NCBI GenBank assembly: GCA_030267065.1
Contig: JAJDJF010000011.1
Location: 1 to 38,864, forward strand
Reading direction: 5' to 3'
Length of the DNA: 38,864 nucleotides
Source of the DNA: Desulfovibrio sp. OttesenSCG-928-C06
Lineage (GTDB): Bacteria > Desulfobacterota > Desulfovibrionia > Desulfovibrionales > Desulfovibrionaceae
The translations under genes and the position numbers were made by a program. The notes beneath the pieces were generated by a model. The model worked only from the letters and a program-made list of their open reading frames with translations. It had not been told where the DNA came from and did not search any database. Within the stretch, counting starts at the first letter, position 1; each line of letters starts with the position of its first letter. Below are positions 8,110-16,972 of this stretch, one piece after another.

Positions 8110-10337
8110 TAATGTAGCTCGCACAGCCGGTATTCCCTGTCGCAATCCAGTTGCGTGAGCAGTGGAGCTTGCAGGAGCGGTGAGGCCTGTGAGCGCAGTG
8201 GAAACTGGCGCGGTTTGCCTGTTAAGCTGTACGGGTACCCGTTCTGATGTGTATTTTTTACGCTCTCTATGCTTTCGATGCTTGTGTCATTTGTGCCGGT
8301 CATGCCTGTCATATCTGTCATGCCGGTTCTGGTAGCTACTCGCGCTTCTTTATTTTTCCCGCCAAACCATCCGGTATCACCCTTTACATGAATCATGAAC
8401 GGCACATGGCGGCTGTTTTGCGGCAAGCCTTCCGGATATGCCACATCGCTGCCGTGGTCGCCCCAGATGATCAGTAGAGTGCCTTCCGGCAGCATGGAGT
8501 AATATGCGGCCAGACACTGATCCAGATAGCGCAGCGAGGAGACGTAACGGCTGAAGCTGCCTCCGGCGCTTTTGAATAGCGGGTTGGGGCTCATAAACGG
8601 GATGTGCGAGCTCATGGTGACAATGAACTGGGCCCGTTTGCCCGGCGTGGCAGCTTCTTTGCCTTCTGTAGGTGTGGTTACCTTAATGCCATGCGCAGAC
8701 ATTGAAGGGCTGGCGGGTATGTGATTTCTGGCGGCTTGCGCAACTGCGGCACGGTTTGCGTCCGGGCTATCCATGCCTCCGCCAGCATTGCCTGCTGTGG
8801 AGGCACTCAGTTGGCTTTCTGTTGATTCTGCTGCGGGGACGGGGAATGAGCGAGGTGCGGAATCGGCTCTGAGTTTTGCGGCAGCCATGCTGAACACATC
8901 TTCGTCAAGAATATGCTCCATGATGTATTTGCCCGGCTTATAACCGGCTTCCAGCAGTTCTTCCTTGAAGTAGAGGTGCTCAAATCCTTGCGAGCGGTAA
9001 GCCTCGCGCAGGTTGAACAGATTACCGCCCAGCCCGTGGAATACGGAGGTTTCGTACCCGCTTCCGGCCAGAAGATGGATAATGCTGTCCGGGTATTCGG
9101 TTATGTATGAGTAATAAATGACGTTTTGCTCGGCAATGCGCCCATTCAGCAGTTCATAGTCAGAGTTGCTTGAGCCTACCTTGTGCGGCGCAAAAACACG
9201 CAGCAACAACGAATCCTGCGTCAGAAAGTCGATGAAGGGCAGCACCGGGTGTCCGTTGACCTTCATGCCCAGCGCCGCAAAGTCAAGGCTTTCCACCTGC
9301 AACAGCACCACCGTGTTGCCTATGGGCGGCAGCGGCAGCCCGTTCCAGCCCGTTTTTTCTGGCTGGTGCGAAGGCGAAGCAATTGTGTCCACTGCTTGCA
9401 ATGCAGTAGGGCTAGTCTGTGTCATGACACTTTCAGACTTGCAGCTATCGCCTTGTGCGCCGCCCGGCTGTGAAGTGCCGTAAAGTAGCCCTGCATCTGC
9501 AATTTTCTCCGCTGACCATGCGGCGTCAGGTGACCATGTTGCGTCAGGGTCGGCGCAGCGGCGTTCGGCGTAGATAAGTTCGGTGTCCTTGTAAGTTCCG
9601 CTCATCCATTCGCCAATCCAGGTGGCAAGGTAGCCGATATTACGCACCGCTTCGGTTGTGCCGCCGTCCAGACGGCGTTCGCTGGCTGTGCGGTGCCCGA
9701 TGGAATCAACCCAGATCAGGCTGAGCCCGGTTTTGCCGTAAATAATGGTGGAAAGCGCAAATACCACCGCCATTGCGCTTACTGCCGTAATGCCGCGCAG
9801 GTGCCAGAAGCGCGGCATGCGTCGTTCAGGTGCGCGTGAGAGTTGCACCAGCAGAACCTTGAGCGCCAGCAGTGCGCCGCAGGCCGCAATTATATCCGGC
9901 CGCGCAAATCCGAAGATGTCTATGCCGAGCGAGGCCGCCCCCTGCATTGAGTGGAAGATGGTGGAAAGGGTGAGCGGATTATAGAAGAAAATGGTGTAGT
10001 GCAGCAGGATGGTGCTCAAAAAGCATTGGCCTGCGAGGAACACAAAAAAGGCCCGGCGCGAGAGCAGGGCGACAATCAGCGGAAAGAGCAGATCGAGACA
10101 GAGCAGGTATATGAACGACGGCGTGACAAACAGCTCCAGGCTGATAGCCTGATAGGTGGTAACCGCCTGCACATAGGCCGACTCAAGGCCGGATATGAGG
10201 ACGGCCAGATTGAGCAGGATGAGCGCCAGCCAGCCGTTATGCACCGGCAGCTTGCGCCAGCGCAGCTTCCATTTGCGCAAAAAGCGCCCGGACTGGCTTT
10301 TGGCCGCGCGTCTTCTGAATATCCGCTTTCTTGCCAT
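8085..10337 (-). CDS. LtaS-like phosphoglycerol transferase / sulfatase family protein
   Basis: A 750-residue membrane enzyme of the alkaline-phosphatase superfamily. The N-terminal third has about five membrane helices after a very basic start (KRIFRRR). The catalytic domain carries VVLLQVESLDF (metal-binding Glu near 345), HKVGSSNSDYELLNG (nucleophile region near 390) and IIWGDHGSD (metal ligands near 626). The nucleophile position, Thr in LtaS, appears to be Ser here. LtaS-like enzymes of Gram-negative bacteria generally move phosphoglycerol-type head groups onto envelope glycans; the acceptor here is unknown. A low-complexity insert (about 500-560) and a Thr/Met-Gly repeat near residues 668-685 look like flexible loops. 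The gene follows birA by 64 bp on the same strand, possibly co-transcribed. Confidence 0.85.
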   Translation of the reverse strand: MARKRIFRRRAAKSQSGRFLRKWKLRWRKLPVHNGWLALILLNLAVLISGLESAYVQAVTTYQAISLELFVTPSFIYLLCLDLLFPLIVALLSRRAFFVFLAGQCFLSTILLHYTIFFYNPLTLSTIFHSMQGAASLGIDIFGFARPDIIAACGALLALKVLLVQLSRAPERRMPRFWHLRGITAVSAMAVVFALSTIIYGKTGLSLIWVDSIGHRTASERRLDGGTTEAVRNIGYLATWIGEWMSGTYKDTELIYAERRCADPDATWSPDAAWSAEKIADAGLLYGTSQPGGAQGDSCKSESVMTQTSPTALQAVDTIASPSHQPEKTGWNGLPLPPIGNTVVLLQVESLDFAALGMKVNGHPVLPFIDFLTQDSLLLRVFAPHKVGSSNSDYELLNGRIAEQNVIYYSYITEYPDSIIHLLAGSGYETSVFHGLGGNLFNLREAYRSQGFEHLYFKEELLEAGYKPGKYIMEHILDEDVFSMAAAKLRADSAPRSFPVPAAESTESQLSASTAGNAGGGMDSPDANRAAVAQAARNHIPASPSMSAHGIKVTTPTEGKEAATPGKRAQFIVTMSSHIPFMSPNPLFKSAGGSFSRYVSSLRYLDQCLAAYYSMLPEGTLLIIWGDHGSDVAYPEGLPQNSRHVPFMIHVKGDTGWFGGKNKEARVATRTGMTDMTGMTGTNDTSIESIESVKNTHQNGYPYSLTGKPRQFPLRSQASPLLQAPLLTQLDCDREYRLCELHYYLRRIFE
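9513..9548. repeat. 18-bp tandem duplication inside the LtaS-like gene
   Basis: Positions 9513-9530 and 9531-9548 are tandem copies of an 18-bp unit that differ at two bases. On the coding (minus) strand they give the repeated hexapeptide PDATWS / PDAAWS, in frame. They lie in the loop between the membrane domain and the catalytic domain, a place where length changes are likely tolerated. Confidence 0.8.
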
Positions 10338-10401
10338 GTGCGCTGACTTCTTGTGCTGGCCTGTTATTTAAGTTTGATGCGCAGCCGGTGGCATCTGGCG
10401 T

Positions 10402-11343
10402 TTATGCGCCGTTCTGCCATGCTGCGTCCAATTTGCCGAGGCATTCCGCGAACCGCTCAGGACTTGTGGAATTAAAACCGTCATACCAGTAATCAAGCCG
10501 CTCCAGAAGTGCCCGCAGCAGGTCCGGGCGGGATACGGACCGGCCCCCGGCGGAAAGCAGGGAGCAGGTTTTGGCGCGCAGGGCGGGCGGGAAATCTTCC
10601 GGCAAGGCATTGACGTTGCAGCCAATGCCAATCACGACCCAGTCCAAGGAGCCGGCCTGAAATCCAGCTTCCACCAGCACTCCGCAAAATTTGCATTTGC
10701 CGAGCAGAACATCGTTGGGCTCCTTGAGCGTTGGTGTCAGCCCGGTAACGGCACGCACGGCTTCTGTCACAGACAGGGCCGCTACGCGGGTGAGCAACGT
10801 CTGGGCCTGCTCCACAGGCAGGCTCAGAAATGACGCTCCGCGCGGTCTTAAAATCAGTGAAAGCTGCAAGCCGCGCGGCGCGGAAAACCAGTCATGCCCG
10901 TTGCGCCCGCGCCCTCTGGTCTGCTTTTCGGCAAGTACCATGCAGCCTTCCCGCGCACCTTCGGATGCCCAGGCCACGGCCTCGCTGCTGGTGGAGGTTG
11001 TTTCTTCAAGGCTGCGCCACTCGCCTTTGCCTGCAATTTTTGCGTTCAGCCCACGGCAGACTTCGGCCCGGGCAGGCACGCTGTCGCGCACGCGCAGGTA
11101 AAAGCCCCGGCGCGGCGCGGAGTCGATAATATGCCCGTCCCGCCGCAAAGCGCTGACATGCTTGCTCACTGCCGCCCGGCTGATGCCCAGACGCTCGGAA
11201 ATCAGCTCGCCGGAAGCCCAGCCGGAGGCCACCCCGGATGTGCCGGACGCTTCCTCAAGCATCTCCAGTACCTGCTGCTTGCGCTGCCCCAAGGCTGGCT
11301 CTCCGTTAGCTTTTGCCGGAAGGGGCGCTTTGTTTCTTGTCAT
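10402..11343 (-). CDS. birA: Biotin operon repressor / biotin-protein ligase
   Basis: A two-function BirA: it joins biotin to carboxyl-carrier proteins through biotinyl-AMP and, when holo, represses biotin genes. An N-terminal helix-turn-helix (about 20-80 of 313) shows LISERLGISRAAVSKHVSALRRDG and a winged RRGFYLR. The ligase domain has the ATP/biotin loop TRGRGRNGHDW, the motif KEPNDVLLGKCKFCGVLVE with the catalytic Lys, and WVVIGIGCNVN. KEPND replaces the usual KWPND, so Trp to Glu is a notable change. The ATG at 11343 has AGG at a suitable distance. Longer in-frame starts (11358, 11391) would lie within or beyond the operator. It is divergent from bioB, with the operator between them. Confidence 0.94.
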   Translation of the reverse strand: MTRNKAPLPAKANGEPALGQRKQQVLEMLEEASGTSGVASGWASGELISERLGISRAAVSKHVSALRRDGHIIDSAPRRGFYLRVRDSVPARAEVCRGLNAKIAGKGEWRSLEETTSTSSEAVAWASEGAREGCMVLAEKQTRGRGRNGHDWFSAPRGLQLSLILRPRGASFLSLPVEQAQTLLTRVAALSVTEAVRAVTGLTPTLKEPNDVLLGKCKFCGVLVEAGFQAGSLDWVVIGIGCNVNALPEDFPPALRAKTCSLLSAGGRSVSRPDLLRALLERLDYWYDGFNSTSPERFAECLGKLDAAWQNGA

Positions 11344-11344
11344 A

Positions 11345-11379
11345 TTGTAAACCTGCATGGACGGTTTTGTGGTTGACAA
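11345..11379. promoter_or_regulatory. BirA operator between birA and bioB
   Basis: TTGTAAACC (11345-11353) and GGTTGACAA (11371-11379) form a dyad with one mismatch from the known BirA half-sites TTGTAAACC/GGTTTACAA. The spacer is 17 bp; known sites have about 14-16. It lies 1 bp before the birA start codon, and its right half contains the -35 hexamer of the bioB promoter, so bound BirA would block bioB and could also affect birA. Confidence 0.85.
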
Positions 11380-11402
11380 TTTGCGCGGCATTTTTCTAAT
11401 GT
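11373..11402 (+). promoter_or_regulatory. Promoter of the bioB operon
   Basis: A perfect TTGACA (11373-11378), an 18-bp spacer and TAATGT (11397-11402) predict a start near 11409. The -35 hexamer is part of the right BirA half-site. The 65-base leader holds two small stem-loops (GCAGC/GCTGC and CGGCT/AGCCG at about 11413-11442). Confidence 0.75.
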
Positions 11403-11473
11403 CGCTTCTTTGCAGCGTTGCTGCGGCTATCAGCCGGAAAGTTTTTCATATCAATATTACGAGGCAACTGAGC

Positions 11474-12553
11474 GTGTTTGAAAATATTCTTGAATCTGTG
11501 AAAAGCGGCAAGGGCGTCACTCTGGAGCAGGCACGGGCGCTATTGGCCGTGCTGGATAACAATCCTGACGCCATGCTTGATTTGCTGGCGCTGGCCCGTC
11601 TTACCGTGTCGCGGTTTGCAGCTTCAGGTGCAGCTACGGCTGCTGCCCCGGCTTCTGCTATCGCCGCCGCGCCTGCGCCGTTCACCTGCGGCATCATCAA
11701 CGCCAAATCCGGACGCTGTGCCGAGAACTGCTCATTTTGCGCTCAGTCACGTTACCATGCAACCGCCTCGCCAGTCTATCCGCTTGTGGATGACGAAGTC
11801 CTGCTTGAGCGTGCGCGCCTTCTGGCAGAAAACGGCGTTGACTACATGGGCATTGTCATTAGCGGCACCGGTCCGTCAGACAAGGATTTTGAGCGCATTT
11901 GCGCGGCGGCGCAAAGAATCATCGGCGAGACCGGCATCAAGCTGTGCGCCTCTCTGGGCATTCTGGGCATGGAACAGGCCGTGGCTCTTAAGCAGGCCGG
12001 GTTCACCAGTTACCACCATAATCTGGAAACTTCGCGCAGCTTTTACCCTGAAATTTGCGGCACGCACGGTGTTGAAATTCGCGAACAGACTGTGGCTAAT
12101 GCCAGAGTCGCCGGGCTGCGCGTTTGTTCCGGCGGGATTTTTGGCCTTGGCGAAAGCTGGGAACAGCGGCTGGAAATGGCCGAAACCTTGCGTGAGCTGA
12201 ACGTGGATTCCATTCCGGTGAACTTCCTTAATCCCATTCCCGGTACGCCGCTTGAGAATGCGGCTACGTTGCCGCCGCGTGAGGCGTTAATGGTCATCGC
12301 GCTTTTCCGTCTCATGCATCCGGGCCGGGATATTGTGATTTGCGGAGGGCGCGGCAAGGTGCTTGGCGATTGGGACAAGCTGATTTTTTCAGCCGGAGCC
12401 AACGGGATGATGGTTGGTGATTATCTGACCACCAAGGGCAGCCCCTTTGAGCGCGATCTTGCCATGCTGGAAGAGCTTGGAGTGCGAAGCAGGGATGTTG
12501 CAGGCTTCAGGGGGGTGAGCGCTCAGGCCGGAATAGGGGATGCTAATGCGTAA
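11474..12553 (+). CDS. bioB: Biotin synthase
   Basis: A radical-SAM enzyme that inserts sulfur into dethiobiotin to give biotin. The 4Fe-4S/SAM motif CAENCSFC lies near residues 81-88 of 359, followed by AQSRYH. Typical BioB stretches follow: YMGIVISGTGPSDKDFERI, SLGILGMEQAVALKQAG, YHHNLETSRSFYP, VCSGGIFGLGESWEQRLEMA and NFLNPIPGTPLE. The GTG start at 11474 is preferred because the predicted transcription start is near 11409 and a GAGG stands 9 bases upstream; ATG codons at 11357 and 11399 lie in the operator and the -10 hexamer. An Ala-rich segment (about 48-70) precedes the core. The 3' end overlaps the next gene, so the operon is translationally coupled. Confidence 0.95.
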   Translation: MFENILESVKSGKGVTLEQARALLAVLDNNPDAMLDLLALARLTVSRFAASGAATAAAPASAIAAAPAPFTCGIINAKSGRCAENCSFCAQSRYHATASPVYPLVDDEVLLERARLLAENGVDYMGIVISGTGPSDKDFERICAAAQRIIGETGIKLCASLGILGMEQAVALKQAGFTSYHHNLETSRSFYPEICGTHGVEIREQTVANARVAGLRVCSGGIFGLGESWEQRLEMAETLRELNVDSIPVNFLNPIPGTPLENAATLPPREALMVIALFRLMHPGRDIVICGGRGKVLGDWDKLIFSAGANGMMVGDYLTTKGSPFERDLAMLEELGVRSRDVAGFRGVSAQAGIGDANA

Positions 12554-14879
12554 GCCGCTTGTGCTGTGCGTTTGCGGCACGGATACCGATGCCGGTAAAA
12601 CTGTTGCTACTGCAAGCCTGCTGGCTGCCATGCGCTCGCTTGGCGTGGACGCTCACGCGGTTAAGCCTGTGCAGACTGGCTGCAATGTTTTGGCTGATGG
12701 CGCTCTACTGGCCCCGGATGTTCTGGTGTATCAGAGCGCCGCACCGGATGCGCCCGCTTCCGCACTGGTTTGCTTTGAGGAAGCCTGTTCGCCGCATCTG
12801 GCGGCAGAACGCGCCGGAACGCGGCTTGAAGTCGCGGATTTGGCAGACCGGCTGGAGCAGTACGCGCAAAAGGCTGATGTTCTGCTGGTTGAAGCAGCCG
12901 GGGGCCTGCTGGCTCCGCTGAACGAGCGCGAGAACATGGCTGACCTGTTTGCCGAACTCTCCCGCAGGCTGGACGCGCGGGTTGTTCTGGCTGCCGCCAA
13001 CCGCCTTGGGGCCGTCAACCACGCCCTGCTCAGTCTTGAATGCCTGCGCTCAAGGGGGATGGAGCCTGCCGGGGTGATTATGTGCAACACCTCTCCGGTT
13101 GAGGCGTCAAGCTCCTTTGAGGCCACACTCCGGAAAGACAACCTGCGCTTTATCAGCGAGCAGGGCCGGGTTCCCTGTCTGGCGGAGTTGCCACATGTTT
13201 CCGGGCTTGGCGATTCTGTTCTTTCCGGTTTTGGGCAAGGCTGTCAGGATGCGGATAAAAACAGCGGCGCTGATGGCTGTGAAAAAACGTCTGCCTGGGC
13301 GGAATTTGCCCGACAGTTGCGCCCGGCTGCCGGGGAGTTGCTCCGTGAATCGCAGTCGTCATCCGGTTCTGGTTTTGACCGCAAAAATAGCGGTGAAAAT
13401 GTGTCTGTTGATAGCAAGTCAGCAGGTAATATCGTTAAAAGTTCTGATGATGTCACCAAGAGGGCTGATGGTGGTGTTAAAGACTCTGATGAGTATGGCT
13501 CCTGCTGCCACGCCACTGCTGCCCAGACCAGCCGCTTGCTGGAATTTGACCGCGAACACCTCTGGCATCCCTACACATCGGCTCTTGAGCCTTTAAAAGC
13601 CTGGGAAGCCTATGCCACGGAAGGACCGTACATCCGGTTGCGCTATGCCCAGCCTGAAAGCGAGCCTGTTGCGTCCGGCGTTTTGCCGCATGGCGTAACC
13701 GTGGACGGCAACTTTGACGGGCGCGTGCTGGATGGCATGTCCTCGTGGTGGGCCGCCATACACGGCTACAACCATCCGGCCCTCATGGAGGCCCTGCATG
13801 CTCAGGCCAACGTGATGCCCCACGTCATGTTCGGCGGCATCACCCACCGCCCGGCTGTTGAACTGTGCAAACAATTGCTGGCTCTGGCTCCCGGCTCCAT
13901 GGAATACGTTTTTCTGGCTGATTCCGGTTCAGTCTCGGTGGAAGTGGCCATCAAGATGGCAGTGCAATACCAGCAGGCAACCGGGCATCCTGAAAAATCC
14001 TCAGTGCTTACGGTTTGCGGCGGCTACCACGGCGATACCCTTGGGGCCATGAGCGTGTGCGATCCGGTAAACGGGATGCACGGCCTCTTCACCGGTATTC
14101 TACCCCGGCAGATTTTTGCGCCGCGCCCGGAATGCCGCTTTGACGAGCCTTTTGACCCGGCCAGCCTCGAACCAATCAGCCGTCTTTTTGCGGAAAATGC
14201 CGGAAAGGTTGCGGCAGTCATGCTGGAGCCGATTGTTCAGGGTGCTGGCGGCATGTGGTTTTATCACCCGCAGTATCTGGCCGGGCTGCGCGAGTTGTGC
14301 GACAGGCACGGCGCACTGCTGATTCTGGACGAAATCGCCACCGGATTCGGGCGCACCGGCAAGATGTTCGCCTGCCAGTGGGCCGGTATTGAGCCGGATA
14401 TCATGTGCGTTGGCAAGGCTCTGACCGGCGGGGTGATGACGCTGGCTGCAACTTTGGCCCGCCGCCGGGTGGCTCACGGTATTTCCAACGGCGGCGGGGT
14501 GCTCATGCACGGCCCGACTTTTATGGGGAATCCGTTGGCCTGTTCCGTTGCGCTGGCAAGTTTGAAGCTGCTTGCCGAGTCCCCGTGGCAGGAGACAGTC
14601 ACACGCATGGAAAAGCAGATGCGTGCCGCACTTGAGCCATGCCGAGCTTGTGAGGGTGTGCGCGATGTGCGCGTGCTGGGCGCTATCGGCGTGGTCGAGA
14701 TGGAGCGTGGCGTAAATGTGGAAGCCTTGCAGGATTTCTTTGTGCGCGAACGCAAAGTCTGGATCCGCCCTTTTGGCAAGCTGATTTACATCATGCCGCC
14801 GTATGTTGTTTCTGTTAATGAGCTGGAGCGCCTTTGCGGCGCAATTGCCGCAGCGCTGGAGAATAAAAAATGGGTTTAG
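12546..14879 (+). CDS. Bifunctional dethiobiotin synthetase / DAPA aminotransferase (BioD-BioA fusion)
   Basis: One 777-residue protein joins two consecutive biotin enzymes. The N-terminal BioD part (about 1-235) has the P-loop [17 protein letters not shown] and [11 protein letters not shown]; it closes the ureido ring of dethiobiotin with CO2 and ATP. The C-terminal BioA part (about 330-777) transfers an amino group from SAM to KAPA with PLP. It shows [51 protein letters not shown] and the PLP lysine in GKALTGG. Between them is an 80-residue Ser/Gly/Asp/Lys-rich linker. The order D-A puts steps in one chain so DAPA could pass directly to BioD. ATG 12546 sits 6 bases after AGGGG and overlaps the bioB stop; ATG 12540 is possible. 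No bioF, bioC or bioH is nearby. Confidence 0.95.
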   Translation: MRKPLVLCVCGTDTDAGKTVATASLLAAMRSLGVDAHAVKPVQTGCNVLADGALLAPDVLVYQSAAPDAPASALVCFEEACSPHLAAERAGTRLEVADLADRLEQYAQKADVLLVEAAGGLLAPLNERENMADLFAELSRRLDARVVLAAANRLGAVNHALLSLECLRSRGMEPAGVIMCNTSPVEASSSFEATLRKDNLRFISEQGRVPCLAELPHVSGLGDSVLSGFGQGCQDADKNSGADGCEKTSAWAEFARQLRPAAGELLRESQSSSGSGFDRKNSGENVSVDSKSAGNIVKSSDDVTKRADGGVKDSDEYGSCCHATAAQTSRLLEFDREHLWHPYTSALEPLKAWEAYATEGPYIRLRYAQPESEPVASGVLPHGVTVDGNFDGRVLDGMSSWWAAIHGYNHPALMEALHAQANVMPHVMFGGITHRPAVELCKQLLALAPGSMEYVFLADSGSVSVEVAIKMAVQYQQATGHPEKSSVLTVCGGYHGDTLGAMSVCDPVNGMHGLFTGILPRQIFAPRPECRFDEPFDPASLEPISRLFAENAGKVAAVMLEPIVQGAGGMWFYHPQYLAGLRELCDRHGALLILDEIATGFGRTGKMFACQWAGIEPDIMCVGKALTGGVMTLAATLARRRVAHGISNGGGVLMHGPTFMGNPLACSVALASLKLLAESPWQETVTRMEKQMRAALEPCRACEGVRDVRVLGAIGVVEMERGVNVEALQDFFVRERKVWIRPFGKLIYIMPPYVVSVNELERLCGAIAAALENKKWV

Positions 14880-16300
14880 CTGTTCTGATTATTTACGCGG
14901 CGCTTATTCTGTATGCCGCTTCCAAGACTATTTTCAGCACCGGCGGGTCCGGGCGGGGGCGTGCTTCCGGTCTTGGGGCACACAGTTCTGCTGGTGAAAG
15001 TTGTTGCGGTTCCGGCAGCGGCGCTGTGAGCGCTTTTTTTGTGAATAACCGGGCCAGTGGTGCTTTGGGTGTAGCTCTTTCGATTATAGTATCGTGCGTG
15101 GGGGCTTCCGCCACCATGGGGATGATTGGGCTGGCCTTTAACGTTGGCACTCCTGCCTTCTGGTGGCTGGGGGCCGGATGCGCCGGGCTTACGCTGCTTT
15201 CTGTGCTGCTGGCGCGCAAGGTGCGCGAAACCGGCGCTTACACCATGCCGCAACTGGTGGAGAGCTTTCTGGGCAAGCAAGCCCGCCCGCTTATTTCCGC
15301 TGTTATCGTGATTGCCTGGATGGCGATTCTGGCAGCGCAGTTCGTTGCCATCACCAAGGTGCTTGGGGCGCTGACAGGCTTTGGGCAGTATGTGTGTCTG
15401 GCTGTCGGCTTTGGGTTGATTGTAACGCACACGCTGGGTGGGCAGGCCGCCATCATGCGGGTGGATCGCATTCAGGCTTTTATCTTGCTGGCTGCGCTGG
15501 TTGCCCTGCTGATATGGCTGAACGGGCAGAACCCCGGCTGGGCCGCGAGTGTGGATTTTGAGCTTGTTAACAGCGGATTTCCGGCTGAGAAGCTGGTGTA
15601 CTTTCTGTTTATCGTGGGCGGCAATTATCTGGTTTGCCCAATGCTGTTCGGGCGCTTTCTGAGTGCCAGAAACGGCGGCGAGGCCCGGCGCGGCGGCTTT
15701 ATGGCCGTGTGCGGGCTGGCCCTGTGCGGCGCTTTGATTGTGTGCGTTGGGCTGGCCTGTCGCGACTTTTTGCCCGCAGGCCTTGCCGGAGATCAGGTTT
15801 TGACCGCGGCTCTCGGCAAGGCTCCGGCCTGGCTGAATGTCTTTATTTCCATCGCGTTGATCAGCGCCATTGTATCGTCGGCAGATTCCTGTCTGGTTAC
15901 CGCCTCCACAGTGCTTTCACACGACCTGCTGGGGCGCGGCAGCGTCGCGTCCAGCCGCCTGTGCGTGATTGTGCTCGGCCTTGCCGGGCTAGGTCTGAGC
16001 TTCTGGGGCAAGGGGATTCTCGATTATCTGCTGATGGCCTATGACGTTTACGTCTGCGGTGTGGTGGTGCCTGTTTTTATAGGACTGGTGCTGAACCGGC
16101 GCTATGTGATTCACCCGGCGTTCGCTTGCGCGGCAGTGCTTATTGGCGGTGGGCTGGGGGCTGCTTCGGCTTTGAGCGGGCAGAATGTTTTCAGCTACGC
16201 CGGAATGATCGCGGCGGCGGTTGTGGCGCTGGCAGGCTTGCGTCCGCGTTCGGATTACGGGATTGCGGACAGTAGGCAAGCTGGGGCGCTCGCGCGCTGA
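14870..16300 (+). CDS. Sodium:solute symporter family transporter in the bio operon
   Basis: A 476-residue inner-membrane protein with about 12-13 helices. It has the SSS-family opening: a first helix, a loop ending AFFVNNRASGALGVALSII, and SCVGASATMGMIGLAFNVG. Further typical segments are MPQLVESFLGKQARPL, VIAWMAILAAQFVAITKVLG and SADSCLVTASTVLSHDLLG. The loop after helix 1 is unusually Gly/Ser/Cys-rich. Its ATG overlaps the bioDA stop by 10 bp, with GGAG 8 bases upstream, so it is coupled to the biotin enzymes. It ends before the terminator at 16323. Family members carry sugars, amino acids, carboxylates or vitamins such as pantothenate. By context a biotin, pimelate, KAPA or amino-donor substrate is likely; the sequence alone does not decide. 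Confidence 0.88.
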   Translation: MGLAVLIIYAALILYAASKTIFSTGGSGRGRASGLGAHSSAGESCCGSGSGAVSAFFVNNRASGALGVALSIIVSCVGASATMGMIGLAFNVGTPAFWWLGAGCAGLTLLSVLLARKVRETGAYTMPQLVESFLGKQARPLISAVIVIAWMAILAAQFVAITKVLGALTGFGQYVCLAVGFGLIVTHTLGGQAAIMRVDRIQAFILLAALVALLIWLNGQNPGWAASVDFELVNSGFPAEKLVYFLFIVGGNYLVCPMLFGRFLSARNGGEARRGGFMAVCGLALCGALIVCVGLACRDFLPAGLAGDQVLTAALGKAPAWLNVFISIALISAIVSSADSCLVTASTVLSHDLLGRGSVASSRLCVIVLGLAGLGLSFWGKGILDYLLMAYDVYVCGVVVPVFIGLVLNRRYVIHPAFACAAVLIGGGLGAASALSGQNVFSYAGMIAAAVVALAGLRPRSDYGIADSRQAGALAR

Positions 16301-16322
16301 TAAATGGTTTGGAGTTTATGTG

Positions 16323-16358
16323 AAAATCCCCGGATTGCAGATGCAATCCGGGGATTTT
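16323..16358 (+). terminator. Intrinsic terminator of the bio operon
   Basis: A perfect 16-bp stem (16323-16338 with 16343-16358) around AGAT has a GC-rich core and ends in TTTTGTATT. It follows the symporter stop by 22 bp. Confidence 0.9.
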
Positions 16359-16440
16359 GTATTATTGGCTGAATGTTTGCGCGGGCCGCTAAATCTGGTT
16401 GTCAGTGGCTATCTCCAATTTTGGGACAGCCCCCGGGAAG

Positions 16441-16464
16441 AACAGACGGATAAGCCTGTCTGTT
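16441..16464 (-). terminator. Weak hairpin at the end of the VUT-family gene
   Basis: Arms AACAGAC and GTCTGTT (7 bp) around 10 bases overlap the stop codon of the minus-strand gene. The run after it (CTTCCC) is poor in T, so termination would be weak. Confidence 0.3.
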
Positions 16465-16972
16465 ATACCGTAGCGTTATCGCCGTCATCCATACGTGATG
16501 TCATCTGCTCACGGTGACGGGCCAGCAGGAAGACAGCCACGGCCCCAATCATCTTGCTGGTGGTCATGATGACTACCGAGGGCCACGAGAACAGGCCGAT
16601 CATCAGCATGAACACGGTGCTGTCCACCGGGGTGCCGATGGCGCTGGAAAGCAGAATGCGCTGCGAGAATGAGCGGCGCGTGAAGGTATAGACGCTCCAG
16701 TCCAGCAACTCGCCGATGAAGAAGGCGCAGATGCTTGCCATGGCGATTTCCGGGCTGGCCATGAACCAGCTTATGGCGCCGCCAACAAGCATTGCCAGCA
16801 GTACCTTATGCCCGATGGCACGCTGGGCAAAATCGCGAATAACAAAAATAAAGCCAACTACCAGCGCCACGGGCGACCATGCCTCGCCGCCGGGCAGCGT
16901 GAATATGGGTACGATGGTAAAGGCGTAGTTAACCAGCACGATGGTGAATATGTAAAGCAGCGCGTAACGCAT
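16463..16972 (-). CDS. VUT/YhhQ-family (COG1738) transporter
   Basis: A 169-residue inner-membrane protein with about five or six helices. The family signature is seen in VALVVGFIFVIRDFAQRAIGHKVLLAML, AISWFMASPEIAMASICAFFIGELLDWSVY and SSAIGTPVDSTVFMLMIG. Members of this family import small vitamin-like compounds; the studied E. coli YhhQ takes up queuosine precursors. The protein is shorter than YhhQ (about 220 residues), as are many 'VUT family' entries. AGAGG precedes the ATG by 5 bases. The gene stands alone; a 7-bp inverted repeat (17009-17015 with 17025-17031) lies in its leader, but I see no recognisable preQ1 riboswitch. Confidence 0.82.
   Translation of the reverse strand: MRYALLYIFTIVLVNYAFTIVPIFTLPGGEAWSPVALVVGFIFVIRDFAQRAIGHKVLLAMLVGGAISWFMASPEIAMASICAFFIGELLDWSVYTFTRRSFSQRILLSSAIGTPVDSTVFMLMIGLFSWPSVVIMTTSKMIGAVAVFLLARHREQMTSRMDDGDNATV

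Noticed and set aside
16405..16440. TTGGGACAGCCCC stretch resembling insertion-sequence ends
   Set aside because: No matching inverted end, no transposase and no target duplication nearby.
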